A program made the translations under genes and the position numbers. From positions 1,018,294 through 1,082,293 of the forward strand of contig NZ_CP047202.1 in assembly GCF_030408715.1 (NCBI RefSeq): DNA of 64,000 nucleotides, given 5' to 3'. Positions 1-9,700 of this stretch are shown here, in pieces; position 1 is the stretch's first letter; each line of letters opens with the position of its first letter. The notes under the pieces are model-generated. The model was not told the DNA's origin. It searched no databases and was given only the letters and a program-made list of their open reading frames with translations. Source of the DNA: Corynebacterium confusum. Its GTDB lineage: Bacteria > Actinomycetota > Actinomycetes > Mycobacteriales > Mycobacteriaceae.

Positions 1-123
1 GTGCTCACCAATGACCCGGGCATGGGCGTTATCCGCCACGTGGACGCGGGCTACACTCGGGCTCAGGAAGTCGCCGAGGAGCGCGGGGTGCGCATCCCGA
101 TGGAGTTCCAGGCCCGCGACTAG
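1..123 (+). CDS. hutU: Urocanate hydratase, C-terminal end (partial)
   Basis: An open frame enters from the left edge and stops with TAG at 121-123, leaving 40 residues. It contains [16 protein letters not shown], which matches the conserved C-terminal part of urocanase (NDPGMGVxRHxDAGY). Urocanase hydrates urocanate to imidazolonepropionate, the step immediately before the enzyme encoded by the next gene. The two genes are 54 bp apart on the same strand, as expected for a histidine utilisation (hut) operon. The rest of the gene and its promoter lie outside the window. Confidence 0.85.
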   Translation: MLTNDPGMGVIRHVDAGYTRAQEVAEERGVRIPMEFQARD

Positions 124-177
124 GCGCAAAGCCCCGTTCCCATTGCCGACCACGCCCGTTCCAGAAAGGTATGACGC

Positions 178-1377
178 ATGACCAAGGTATTCCGCAATAT
201 TTCCGAGCTCCGCACGGTAGCCGAAGCCGGCACCATTACCGACGCCGCGCTGGTGGCTGACGACGCCGGCACCATCGCCTGGGTCGGACCCGGCGCCGAG
301 CTGCCCGGTGAATACGCAGGCGCCGAGACCGTCGACCTGGGCGGGCGCGCCGTCCTGCCCGGCTGGGTGGACTCCCACACCCATATGGTCTTCGACGGCA
401 ACCGCGCCGAGGAATTCGAAGCCCGGATGGCCGGCGGGGACTACGCGGCCGGTGGAATCGCGGTGACCATGGAGGCCACGCGTTCGGCCGGCACGGAGCG
501 GCTCAGCCAGCTGGTCCGCGAGCGCGTGGCCGCCGGGCACGCGGGCGGCACTACGACGTTCGAGACCAAAACCGGCTACGGCCTGGACGTCGACTCCGAG
601 GTCGAGGCCGCCCGGGTGGCCAGCCAATACGTGGATGAGGTGACCTTCCTCGGCGCGCACCTGGTGCCGCCGGGGCAGGAGGCCGAGGCCTACCTCGAGC
701 AGGTCGTCGGGCCGATGTTGGACAAGGTCGCGCCCTATTGCGGCTGGATCGATGTCTTCTGCGAGCGCGGCGCGTTCAACGAGGAACAGTCCCGCCGGGT
801 CCTCGAGGCCGGCCGCGAGGCTGGGCTGGGGCTGCGCGTGCACGGCAACCAGCTGGGGGAGGGGCCGGGCGTGGCGCTGGCCGTCGAGCTCGGCGCCGCC
901 TCCGTCGACCACGTCAACTACCTAAGCGACGACGATATTGCGCGCCTGGCGGATTCGGAGACCGTCGCGACCATGCTGCCGGCCTGCGATCTGTCCACCC
1001 GGCAGCCGCTCTCGCCGGGCCGGAAGCTCATCGACGCTGGCGTGACCGTTGCGATTGCCTCCAACCTGAACCCGGGCACCAGCTACACCTCCTCGATGAA
1101 CTTTTGCGTGACCACGGCAGTGCTCCAGCAGCACCTAAGCCTGGACGAGGCCATCGCCGCGGCCACCGTGGGCGGGGCGAAGGCGCTGCGCCGCCACGCA
1201 GTCGCCGGCGGCAAGGACGCCGCCGGCCGCCCGGCCAAGGGCCAGCTGGTGGTCGGCGCGGCCGCGGACCTGCACGTCCTGACCGCGGAAAACGCCATTA
1301 ATCTGGCGTACCGCCCGGGCATGCCAGCCACGTGGCGCACCTATGTCGGTGGGGAATTGGTCACCGAGAATAACTAG
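178..1377 (+). CDS. hutI: Imidazolonepropionase (histidine degradation)
   Basis: This 399-residue protein has the length of HutI, a cytosolic amidohydrolase that opens the imidazolone ring to give N-formimidoyl-L-glutamate. Visible family marks are the metal-binding VDSHTHMVF motif near residue 66, the FEARMAGGDYAAGGIA substrate-loop region, KTGYGLD near residue 130, RVHGNQLGE near residue 220 and SNLNPGTSY near residue 300. The ATG at 178 lies just after an AGAAAGGT purine-rich stretch. It follows the urocanase end by 54 bp, so the two act in series in the hut pathway. The formiminoglutamate hydrolase that would finish the pathway is not downstream here; an unrelated helicase follows. Confidence 0.95.
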   Translation: MTKVFRNISELRTVAEAGTITDAALVADDAGTIAWVGPGAELPGEYAGAETVDLGGRAVLPGWVDSHTHMVFDGNRAEEFEARMAGGDYAAGGIAVTMEATRSAGTERLSQLVRERVAAGHAGGTTTFETKTGYGLDVDSEVEAARVASQYVDEVTFLGAHLVPPGQEAEAYLEQVVGPMLDKVAPYCGWIDVFCERGAFNEEQSRRVLEAGREAGLGLRVHGNQLGEGPGVALAVELGAASVDHVNYLSDDDIARLADSETVATMLPACDLSTRQPLSPGRKLIDAGVTVAIASNLNPGTSYTSSMNFCVTTAVLQQHLSLDEAIAAATVGGAKALRRHAVAGGKDAAGRPAKGQLVVGAAADLHVLTAENAINLAYRPGMPATWRTYVGGELVTENN

Positions 1378-1451
1378 CCCCACCGGCGGCAACGCGCCGG
1401 GGTTTGCCCCAATGGTGTTTGCCCGCCCATTAGCGTAATGTTGGGCGGGAA

Positions 1452-3398
1452 ATGAGCATTACCGATAACGCCACCGGCGGCGTCAACGAGCCGGAAGAAT
1501 TTTCTCAACAGTCGGAATCTCAGGACAACGCGCAAGGTGTGGCAGCAGAGGCTGCGAAGAACACCGGGGCTGCGCAAGCTTCTGAGGGCGCCGGCGCCGA
1601 ATCCCAGGATTCGGCCAAAGACAACTCCCAGGGGTTTGACGGCCTAGGCCTGCCAAGCGAAGTGCTTGACGCTGTGGCCAGCGTTGGTTTCACCACCCCT
1701 TCGCCCATCCAAGCGGAAACCATCCCGATCCTGATGGAAGGCCGCGACGTGGTCGGCCTCGCCCAGACCGGTACCGGCAAGACGGCGGCCTTCGCGCTGC
1801 CGATCCTGGCCCGCATCGACGAGCAGGCCCGCCACCCGCAGGCCCTCGTGCTCGCCCCCACCCGCGAGCTGGCCCTGCAGGTCGCGGACTCCTTCCAGTC
1901 CTTCGCCGATCACCTGGGCAACATCGAGGTCCTGCCGATCTACGGCGGCCAGGCCTACGGCATCCAGCTGTCCGGCCTGCGCCGCGGTGCGCAGATCATC
2001 GTCGGCACCCCGGGCCGCGTCATCGACCACCTGGAGAAGGGCTCGCTGGACCTGTCCCAGCTGCGCTTCCTGGTCCTCGACGAGGCCGATGAGATGCTGA
2101 ACATGGGCTTCCAGGAGGACGTCGAGCGCATCCTGGAAGACACCCCGGACAACAAGCAGGTCGCGCTGTTCTCGGCCACCATGCCAAACAGCATTCGCCG
2201 CTTGTCCAAGCAGTACCTGGATAGCCCGGCTGAGGTGACCGTCAAGTCCGAGCGCCGCACCAACGACAACATCACGCAGCGCTTCCTGCTGACCCCGCAC
2301 CGCGCGAAGATGGACGCGTTCACCCGGATCCTCGAGGTCACGGACTACGACGCCATCATCGTCTTCTGTCGGACCAAGCACGAGACCGAAGAGGTCGCCG
2401 AAAAGCTGTCCGATGCCGGCTATTCCGCCGCCGCCATCAACGGCGACATCGCGCAGAACCAGCGCGAACGCACCGTGGATCAGCTCAAGGACGGCCGCTT
2501 GGACATCCTGGTGGCTACCGACGTGGCCGCCCGCGGCCTGGACGTCGAACGCATCACCCACGTGGTCAACTACGACATCCCGAACGACACGGAGTCCTAC
2601 GTCCACCGCATCGGCCGCACCGGGCGTGCCGGCCGCACCGGCGAGGCCATCCTCTTCGTCACCCCGCGCGAGCGGCGCATGTTGCGCTCCATCGAGCGCG
2701 TGACCAACGCGCGCCTGGAGGAGATGGAGCTGCCCACCGTCGATGAGGTCAACGTCAAGCGCAAGGAAAAGTTTGCGCAGTCCATCACGGAGACCCTGGG
2801 CGACAAGCAGATGGACCTCTTTCGCGGCCTGGTCCGCAAGTACTCCGAGGTCAACAACGTGGGCATGGACGACATCGCGGCCTCCCTGGCGGTGCAGCTG
2901 CAGGCCGGATCCGATTTCCTGATGAAGGAACAGCCGGAGAGCAAGAAGGACAAGCGCGACAAGGAGCGCTTCCGCCGGAACGACCGCGGCGACAAGCGCG
3001 GCGGCCGCTTTAGGGACCGCGACCGCGACCGGGATCGCGGCCCGAAGCGCCCGGACGGCGACTTCGAGACCTACCGCCTGGACGTCGGCAAGCGCCAGAA
3101 CGTCCGCCCGGGTGCCATTGTGGGCGCCATCGCCAACGAGGGCGGCCTGTCCTCCAAGGACTTCGGCCGGATCACCATCGCGGTGGGCCACACCTTGGTC
3201 GACCTGCCGAAGAACCTGGACCCGGCCGTGCTGGACCGGTTGAAGGACACCCGCATTTCCGGGCAGCTCATCAACATCCAGAAGGACACCGGGCGCCCGC
3301 CGCGCCGCGGATTTTACCGCGACGATAACCGCGGGGGTCGCCGCCGCGAGGGTGGCCGCCGGGGCGACAAGGGCGGTCGCAGCCGCTGGCGCGACTAG
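1452..3398 (+). CDS. deaD: DEAD-box ATP-dependent RNA helicase (DeaD/CsdA type)
   Basis: The 648-residue protein carries all DEAD-box motifs: a Q-motif with FTTPSPIQAETIP, motif I AQTGTGKT, PTRELALQV, VLDEADEML, SAT and HRIGRTGRAGR. An acidic, Q/S-rich leader of about 55 residues precedes the helicase core. After the two RecA-like domains there is a basic R/D/G-rich linker (about residues 495-540), then a DbpA-type RNA-binding domain (VRPGAIVGAIANEGGL...) and a final Arg/Gly-rich tail. This architecture is that of CsdA/DeaD, which unwinds structured RNA in ribosome assembly and cold response. It is 74 bp downstream of hutI and probably has its own promoter: TAATGT at 1436-1441 is a possible -10 box. 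Confidence 0.93.
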   Translation: MSITDNATGGVNEPEEFSQQSESQDNAQGVAAEAAKNTGAAQASEGAGAESQDSAKDNSQGFDGLGLPSEVLDAVASVGFTTPSPIQAETIPILMEGRDVVGLAQTGTGKTAAFALPILARIDEQARHPQALVLAPTRELALQVADSFQSFADHLGNIEVLPIYGGQAYGIQLSGLRRGAQIIVGTPGRVIDHLEKGSLDLSQLRFLVLDEADEMLNMGFQEDVERILEDTPDNKQVALFSATMPNSIRRLSKQYLDSPAEVTVKSERRTNDNITQRFLLTPHRAKMDAFTRILEVTDYDAIIVFCRTKHETEEVAEKLSDAGYSAAAINGDIAQNQRERTVDQLKDGRLDILVATDVAARGLDVERITHVVNYDIPNDTESYVHRIGRTGRAGRTGEAILFVTPRERRMLRSIERVTNARLEEMELPTVDEVNVKRKEKFAQSITETLGDKQMDLFRGLVRKYSEVNNVGMDDIAASLAVQLQAGSDFLMKEQPESKKDKRDKERFRRNDRGDKRGGRFRDRDRDRDRGPKRPDGDFETYRLDVGKRQNVRPGAIVGAIANEGGLSSKDFGRITIAVGHTLVDLPKNLDPAVLDRLKDTRISGQLINIQKDTGRPPRRGFYRDDNRGGRRREGGRRGDKGGRSRWRD

Positions 3399-3460
3399 CG
3401 CGCTGACCGCCCCTAAGCCAGCTAGGGAACCTCAGGAAACCTGGCGCAGTCTATAAAGGC

Positions 3461-4099
3461 ATGCGCCAACGCTTCCTGTGGTTCCTTTGTCTGTGCACCC
3501 TGCTCTACCTCTGCGGGCAGGTGGCTCCTTACCTACATCCGGAGGGAGACGACGGCCTCCCAGAACTGGGTGCCAGCCTGGCGCGGGTGGAGCCAGTCGA
3601 GCAGCGCCAGCGCGTGCTGGGCTACGAGCGCGAGGCCTTCGGCGCCGGGTGGGGCCCGGCCCCAAGCTCGGCGTGCACCACCCGGGAGGTCGCCATTATG
3701 GAACAGACTTCTCAGCTGCGCCGCAGCGGGGCGTGCGGGATTAGCCGCGGCAGCCTCTACGACCCCTACGCCGGTGAGGAGGTGCCCCTGCGCCGCGGCG
3801 ACGTCCCGGTGGAGGTCGACCACGTCTTCCCGCTGTCTGCCGCGTGGGACCTGGGCGCGCACACCTGGTCGGCGCAGCGGCGGCAGGATTTCGCCAATGA
3901 TCCGCTCAACCTGGTGGTGACCCGTCACGAGGTCAACCGCGATAAGTCCGACGACCTGCCGGCCCGGTGGCTGCCGCCGGCGGCGGGGCAGCGCTGCTGG
4001 TACGTGCGGCGGCTGGCGGCCGTCGCCGCGAAATACGGCGTGCCCCTGCCGCGGCGGGACGTAAAGGTCATGCGGGCGCAGTGCCGGTTGATCATTTGA
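3461..4099 (+). CDS. Secreted HNH nuclease-like protein (DUF1524/GmrSD C-terminal type)
   Basis: This 212-residue protein begins with a short basic end and a hydrophobic segment (FLWFLCLCTLLYLCG), consistent with a signal peptide or anchor. The C-terminal half contains VEVDHVFPLSAAWDLGA, then RRQDFANDPLNLVVTRHEVN and KSDDLPARWLPP. That order (D-H, a spacer, F-A-N-D-x-x-N-L, N-x-x-K-x-D) is the pattern of the DUF1524 HNH-like nuclease fold common in actinobacterial exported proteins. It would act outside the membrane, perhaps on environmental DNA; the substrate is inferred, not shown. No obvious partner gene flanks it. The ATG at 3461 follows a TATAAA stretch at 3452-3457. Confidence 0.75.
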   Translation: MRQRFLWFLCLCTLLYLCGQVAPYLHPEGDDGLPELGASLARVEPVEQRQRVLGYEREAFGAGWGPAPSSACTTREVAIMEQTSQLRRSGACGISRGSLYDPYAGEEVPLRRGDVPVEVDHVFPLSAAWDLGAHTWSAQRRQDFANDPLNLVVTRHEVNRDKSDDLPARWLPPAAGQRCWYVRRLAAVAAKYGVPLPRRDVKVMRAQCRLII

Positions 4100-4112
4100 T
4101 CCGATTTAACGA

Positions 4113-4118
4113 TAGGGT
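4113..4118 (+). promoter_or_regulatory. Candidate -10 box (TAGGGT) for the small membrane protein gene
   Basis: TAGGGT fits the actinobacterial -10 consensus TANNNT and lies about 100 bp before the ATG at 4219. A TTGATC at 4088-4093 sits 19 bp upstream as a weak -35. Only sequence resemblance supports this. Confidence 0.35.
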
Positions 4119-4218
4119 TAACTGCGGAAGCCGTGTTCCATGCACGGTGATTTTCCTATGAGCGGCGCTTTCCCTTAGACGTCGCAAAACCCGTGAGAAA
4201 GGTTCTGGAGCAACTTTT

Positions 4219-4662
4219 ATGACTTCTTTGTTCATCGCCGCGCACGTGATTGCTGCGATTTTGCTGTTGGGCCCGGTCACCGTGGCGACGTCGCAGTTCG
4301 GCCCGCAGATGCTGAAGGCCGCCGAAGGCGACGACAAGGCGCTTGGCGCCACGCGCGCCCTGCACACCATCACCAATTCCTACGGCTATATCTCCGCGAT
4401 CGTGCCGATTTTGGGTATCGCCGTCTTCCTGATGGATATGTCCACCTACGGAACCCAGGGGCAGTTCCACGCGTCCATCCTGCTGGCGATTATCGCCTGG
4501 GCGCTGCTGTTCTTCCTCATCATCCCGCGCCAGAAGAAGGCCATGGCCGCCCTGGCCGGTGAAGGCACCGCCGATTTCGCCAAGGACAAGAAGCAGCTGG
4601 CCATGTTCAGTGGCATCTTCAACCTGCTGTGGGTTGTTATCGCCATCCTGATGTTCTTGTAA
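4219..4662 (+). CDS. Small polytopic membrane protein (DUF2269-like)
   Basis: The 147-residue protein has four hydrophobic segments, roughly residues 3-25, 52-75, 83-105 and 130-147, with short polar loops. The N-terminus FIAAHVIAAILLLGPVTVA and the overall layout resemble the DUF2269 family of predicted integral membrane proteins, whose function is unknown. The ATG at 4219 follows a purine-rich stretch with GGAG. It is 119 bp after the HNH gene and is followed directly by a strong hairpin terminator shared with the convergent putP, so it is probably monocistronic. I can assign no substrate or pathway. Confidence 0.7.
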   Translation: MTSLFIAAHVIAAILLLGPVTVATSQFGPQMLKAAEGDDKALGATRALHTITNSYGYISAIVPILGIAVFLMDMSTYGTQGQFHASILLAIIAWALLFFLIIPRQKKAMAALAGEGTADFAKDKKQLAMFSGIFNLLWVVIAILMFL

Positions 4663-4687
4663 AAGCCACGGGGCATCGGCAAGCAAA

Positions 4688-4737
4688 AACCCGCCTCCCG
4701 AACCGCGCAGAACGCGGCGGGGAAGGCGGGATTTTTC
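4688..4737. terminator. Bidirectional intrinsic terminator
   Basis: AAAACCCGCCT and the complementary AGGCGGGATTTTT form a long stem around an internal GC-rich loop, with an A-run on the left and a T-run on the right. It sits between two convergent genes, so it can serve both. Confidence 0.85.
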
Positions 4738-4771
4738 TTATCTTAGGGGGCGCCGTGCGGGCTAGGCGGAA

Positions 4772-6337
4772 CTAGTCCTTGACCTGCTGGGCGGCGTCCT
4801 CGAAGGCGACGTCCTCGTCCTTGGAGACGATCTTGACGAGGCTCTCTGCCTGGTCGAACTCGTCTTGGACCTCCTTCGGCGGCTGCTTGGTCACCAGGGA
4901 GACTACGACGGTCACGATGAGCGAGAGGGCGAAGCCCGGGACGATTTCGTAGAGCGTCTCCGCCAGCACCGGGACGTTGCCCCAGATGATGGTGGTCAAC
5001 GCCCCGACGACCATGCCGGCGACGGCGCCGGTGGCGTTCAGGCGCTTCCAGTACAGGGACAACAGCACCAGCGGGCCGAAGGCGGCGCCGAAGCCGGCCC
5101 AGGCGAAGCCGACCAGACCCAGGATGGAATCCGACGGGTTGATGGCCAGCAGGGCGGCAACCACCGCGACGGCGACGACGGCGGTGCGCGAGAGGTTGAT
5201 CAGCAGGCCCTGGGAGGGCGACTTCTTGGAGAAGATCTTCCACAGGTCCTCGATGAGCGAGGTGGAGACCACCAGCAGCTGGGAGGACATGGTGGACATG
5301 ATGGCGGCCAGCACCGCGGTCAGGACCAGGCCGGCCGGTAGCGGGTGGAACATGACCTGGGCCATGTCCAGGAAGACGGTCTCAAAGTTCTCCTGGTCGG
5401 TGATGGAGTAGTCGTTTTGGGTGAAAAAGACCGTGGCGGACAGGGCTACGAAGATGGCGCCGAGCACGGACAGGGCCATCCAGGTCACGCCGTAGAACCG
5501 GCCCTGGCGGGCATCGGAGGGCTTGCGCAGCGCCATGAAGCGAACGATGATGTGCGGCTGGCCGAAGTAGCCTAGGCCCCAGGCGACGTTGCCGAGGATG
5601 ACGCCGGCGGTCACGCCGGAGACCAGGGAGAAGTAGTTCGGGTTCTCCAGCACGCCGTTGGTGGCGTACGGGTTCTCCGCCGCGAAGGAGAAGATATCCG
5701 ACGGGTTGTCCAGGGAGATGATCGCCATGATGGGCACGATGATGAGCGAGCAGAACATCAAAACGCCCTGGACGACGTCGGTGTAGGACACGGCGAGGAA
5801 GCCGCCGACGAAGGTGTAGGCGACGGTGACCGCGGCGATGATCAGCATGCCGGTCAGGTAGTCGCCGCCGAAGGTGGACTCGAAGTAGCGGCCGCCGGAG
5901 ACCATGCCGGAGGAGACGTAGAAGGTGAAGAAGAAGATGATGATCAGCGCGGCGATAATGCGCAGCAGGCGGGACTTGTCGCGCAGGCGGTTTTCGAAGA
6001 AGGACGGGACCGTGATGGAGTTTCCGGCCACCTCCGAATAGGCGCGCAGGCGCGGGGCGACCCACTTCCAGTTGGCCCAGGCACCACAGGTCAGGCCGAT
6101 GGCCATCCAGACCTCGGACATGCCGGTGAGGAAGAGGGCGCCGGGCAGGCCCATGAGCAGCCAGCCGGACATATCAGAGGCACCCGCGGACAGGGCCGCT
6201 ACGAAGGGGTGCAGCCCGCGGCCGCCCAGAACGTAATCGTCGTATTGATCGGTTTGCTTGTAGCTCCAGTAACCGATGGCGAGCATCGCGAACAGATAAA
6301 TAATGATCGCGATGACATACCAGGTTGAGGTATCCAC
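4772..6337 (-). CDS. putP: Sodium/proline symporter
   Basis: The protein is a sodium:solute symporter of the SSF family with about a dozen hydrophobic segments. Characteristic text includes GGRGLHPFVAALSAGASDMS and GWLLMGLPGALFLTG near the N-terminus, matching PutP, which couples Na+ entry to L-proline uptake. I set the start at the GTG at 6337, giving 521 residues beginning VDTSTWYVIAIIIYL: it is preceded by an AAGGAG ribosome site 5 nt upstream, and PutP proteins begin with this first membrane helix. A longer frame to 6484 adds 49 non-conserved residues. The C-terminus is acidic and cytoplasmic. It stands alone and shares its terminator with the opposite gene. Confidence 0.92.
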   Translation of the reverse strand: MDTSTWYVIAIIIYLFAMLAIGYWSYKQTDQYDDYVLGGRGLHPFVAALSAGASDMSGWLLMGLPGALFLTGMSEVWMAIGLTCGAWANWKWVAPRLRAYSEVAGNSITVPSFFENRLRDKSRLLRIIAALIIIFFFTFYVSSGMVSGGRYFESTFGGDYLTGMLIIAAVTVAYTFVGGFLAVSYTDVVQGVLMFCSLIIVPIMAIISLDNPSDIFSFAAENPYATNGVLENPNYFSLVSGVTAGVILGNVAWGLGYFGQPHIIVRFMALRKPSDARQGRFYGVTWMALSVLGAIFVALSATVFFTQNDYSITDQENFETVFLDMAQVMFHPLPAGLVLTAVLAAIMSTMSSQLLVVSTSLIEDLWKIFSKKSPSQGLLINLSRTAVVAVAVVAALLAINPSDSILGLVGFAWAGFGAAFGPLVLLSLYWKRLNATGAVAGMVVGALTTIIWGNVPVLAETLYEIVPGFALSLIVTVVVSLVTKQPPKEVQDEFDQAESLVKIVSKDEDVAFEDAAQQVKD

Positions 6338-6789
6338 GAAGGCTCCTTGCAGTAATTGATGTGTAAAACAGTGCGCCGCCCAGGCGCGATAATGCTCAAG
6401 CGGCCCAGGGGCGGGGAATAACGGTTGCCTACAGAGTCTTTTCCCAGGTGGTGCCGTGGGAGTATGACCTGCGGAACATAACAAGGGTAACGAGACTCAC
6501 AGAGCTGCCCAAGCTATGAAACACGCCGTCACAGGTGTGTGGCAGGATTTTATGAAGCAATGTGGAGGTTCACCACTGTTTATAACGAGACGGTAACAAT
6601 CCCAGGTGACAGGCGTTCTGCCGTCGTTTGTGCGAAAAAGTGCCGTTTCCTCCCCTCAAAGGAGGGTAGGCATCCACGCTGGCCAGCGGCCTAAGCGGAC
6701 CTTTGGCGTGCGCGGGCGGGGCCGGGGGAACAATGCTTGCAGCAGGCAGAAAGAGCCGCGTGTCGGCCATCGGTGTTAGACTATTCGGC
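6338..6789. other. 452-bp divergent intergenic region between putP and the SNF2 helicase
   Basis: No convincing gene is present. The region must hold promoters for putP (leftward) and the helicase (rightward). It contains ATGACCTGCGGA at 6464-6475, a 12-mer that recurs in both arms of an inverted repeat upstream of lutA (22097-22108 and, inverted, 22139-22150). A small hairpin CCTCC/GGAGG lies near 6649-6665. Confidence 0.6.
6777..6782 (+). promoter_or_regulatory. -10 box (TAGACT) for a leaderless SNF2 helicase transcript
   Basis: TAGACT ends 7 nt before the ATG at 6790 and there is no ribosome-binding site, so transcription would begin at or next to the start codon. Confidence 0.6.
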
Positions 6790-9700
6790 ATGTCTGGATA
6801 CCTTCTGCACGGCCTCTGGCTGCCTGTGTCTGGGTTTAGCCTGTGGGTCGAACAGGTGGAGGGGCACAAGATCGTCACGCCCGCCTCCGTGCCGGAAGGG
6901 ACCTTTCCAGAGGCCGTCGAGAGCCTGCTTTCCAAGAAGTCTTTCCGCAACCGGGCGCGGGTCTCATTGCGCACGCCGAAGGGCAAGGACGTCTCGCTTA
7001 TGGCGCCGATGGCTATGTTCGGGCCGCAGGACGCCATCGTGGCGTTGTCCCAGTTATCCTTCCTGGACGAGTGGACCCCGGCGGCGACCGCCGAACAGCG
7101 CGCCTCCATTGCTCCGGATCTCTACTGGCTCATGCGGGCCTACCGCGGGCTGACCAAGTTCGTGCGCGCGGGGCGCGTGACTATCCGCCTGTCCTACCAG
7201 GCGGGTGAATGGTTCCCCATGTGGCAGCTGGCCGCCGGGCTGGGGGAGCGCGGCTGGCTGGCGGAGATGATCGCCGCGGCCCCAGGGATCTTAACCATCA
7301 ATAACCGGTCCCTGTCAGACGACCTCATCGATGAGCTCACCCACTGGATCGCCTTCATGGAGCTCAAAGATCTGCTCCACACACCGCGGCCGTACCCCTG
7401 GCACGATTTCGCGCAGGCCATGCTGACCACCTCGCCCATCAAGCGCGGCCGGGCGCAGCTGCTGCGGGGTCTCAACGAGTGGAAGGACTCGATCGCCTCG
7501 GTCGACCTGCAGCTGGTCATCATCGTCGAGGAGCCCGGGGAAGAAGAGACCTTGCTGGAGCCCTCCCAGGCGGTCTGGCCGGTGCGCCTGCGGGTCCGCT
7601 CCGGCACGGACTCGCCGCAGCCCATCCGCGTCGATCAGCTCGACGCCCGCTCGGTGGAAAAGCTGCGCGACTCGCAGCGCCGGGCCATCGGCATCGCCCC
7701 CGCGCTCAACCCCAGCTCCTCGCGGCCCGCGCCCCGCTGGTACGACAACGCCGGGGACTGGGACGTCTACCTGAGCACGGACGCGCTGGTGCAGTTCATC
7801 GGCAGCGACGTCTCCGCGCTCAAGGCCGCCGGTTTCACGGTGATGCTGCCCAAGGCCTGGGCGCAGGCGGAGACCAAGGCCCAGCTGGAAACCCGCGAGG
7901 TCACCGACCCCGCGGTCGCGGCCACCAAGTCGCAGGTGGGCCTAGAGAAACTGGTCGAATACGACTGGCACATCTCCGTCGGCGACGTGCAGCTGAGCGA
8001 ACAAGAGATGGAGGAGCTGGTCAACTCCAAGTCGGGGCTTATCCGCCTGCGCGGCGAGTGGGTCATGGCGGACACGCAGGCTCTCAGCCGCATTACCGAC
8101 TACATGGACAAGCTCAACCAGACGGCCTACAAGCGCCGGAAGAAGCAGCTGGAGGCGGCCGCCAAGGAAGCCGAGCGCGCCCGGCTGCTGGAAACACCGG
8201 GCTGGGAGCAGCTTGTCGCGGACGTGGAACGCCAGTTGGCCGAGTTCAACCAGGCAGACAAAGACACGGACGAATTCGGCGAGGTCACCATCGCTGAGCT
8301 GCGCCAGCTGGCCCTGGAATCCATGGCCAACGAGCCGATCGCGTTCACCGGCTCCAAATGGTTCAACGGCCTGTTGGGCGGCATGGACACCGTCGCCCCG
8401 CAGCGCGTCGCGGTGCCGGGTACCGTGCATGCGGAGTTGCGCGAATACCAGCGCCGCGGCGTCGACTGGCTCTACTGGATGTCGCAGAACAACATCGGTG
8501 CCGTGCTGGCCGATGACATGGGCCTGGGCAAGACCCTGCAGCTGCTGACCCTGCTGGCCGTGGAAAAGGACAAGGCCGCTAAGGAAGGCAAGGAACTCGG
8601 CCCGACGCTGGTGGTCGCGCCGACTTCCGTGGTGGGCAACTGGGCGCGGGAGGCCGCGCGCTTCGTGCCGGATTTCACGGTCCTGGTCCAACACGGCTCC
8701 GGCCGCTTAAAGGACAAGGCGCTGCTGACCGCGGCTGCCGATGCCGACTTGGTGATTACTTCTTACGGCACCGTCGGGCGCGATTTCAAGCAGCTCGGCC
8801 TAGTCGAATGGGAGCGCGTCGTGCTGGACGAGGCGCAGGCGGTTAAGAACTCCGCGACCCGCAGCTCCCGGGCGGTGCGCTCCCTGCCGTCGCGCCACCG
8901 CATTGCGCTTTCCGGCACGCCGGTGGAAAACCGCCTGTCGGAGATGCGCTCCATCCTGGACTTCTGCAACCCCGGCATCCTGGGGTCCACCAGCTTCTTC
9001 CGCAACCACTTCGCTAAGGCCATCGAGCGGGAGCAGGACCCCACCATGACCGAGCGCCTGCGCCTGCTAACCGCGCCGTTTATCATGCGCCGCCTGAAGA
9101 CGGACCCGAAGATCATCGACGACCTGCCAGAGAAGTCCGAGCAGATCCTCACTGTATCCATGACCGCCGAGCAGGCCTCCCTCTACAAGGCCTTCGTCGA
9201 CGACGTCCAGGTCCAACTCGAGCAGCGCCAGGGTATGGCCCGCCGCGGGTTGGTGCTCTCCTCGCTGACCCGTATCAAGCAGATCTGCAATCATCCGGCC
9301 CACTTCCTGGGCGACGGCTCGCCCGTGACCATTAAGGGCAAGCACCGCGCCGGCAAGGTCGCGGAGCTCATGCGGATCGTCGACGAGTCGATCCAGGCCG
9401 GCGAACGCCTGCTGGTCTTTACCCAGTACCGCGCCTTCGGCGATATCTTGCAGCCCTACCTGAGCGAGCAGTTGGGGCGCGATATCCCGTTCCTGCACGG
9501 CGGGGTCACCAAGAACAAGCGCGACCAGATGGTCGAGGACTTCCAGGACCCGGGCGGCCCGCCGGCGATGATCCTGTCGCTGAAGGCCGGCGGCACGGGC
9601 CTGAACTTGACCGCCGCCAACGTCGTGGTGCACATGGACCGCTGGTGGAACCCCGCGGTGGAAAACCAGGCCACCGACCGCGCCTTCCGCATCGGCCAGC

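Noticed and set aside
1644..3191. 515-residue minus-strand frame opposite the RNA helicase
   Set aside because: Shadow of a GC-rich gene; low-complexity composition and no family resemblance, while the plus strand is a clear helicase.
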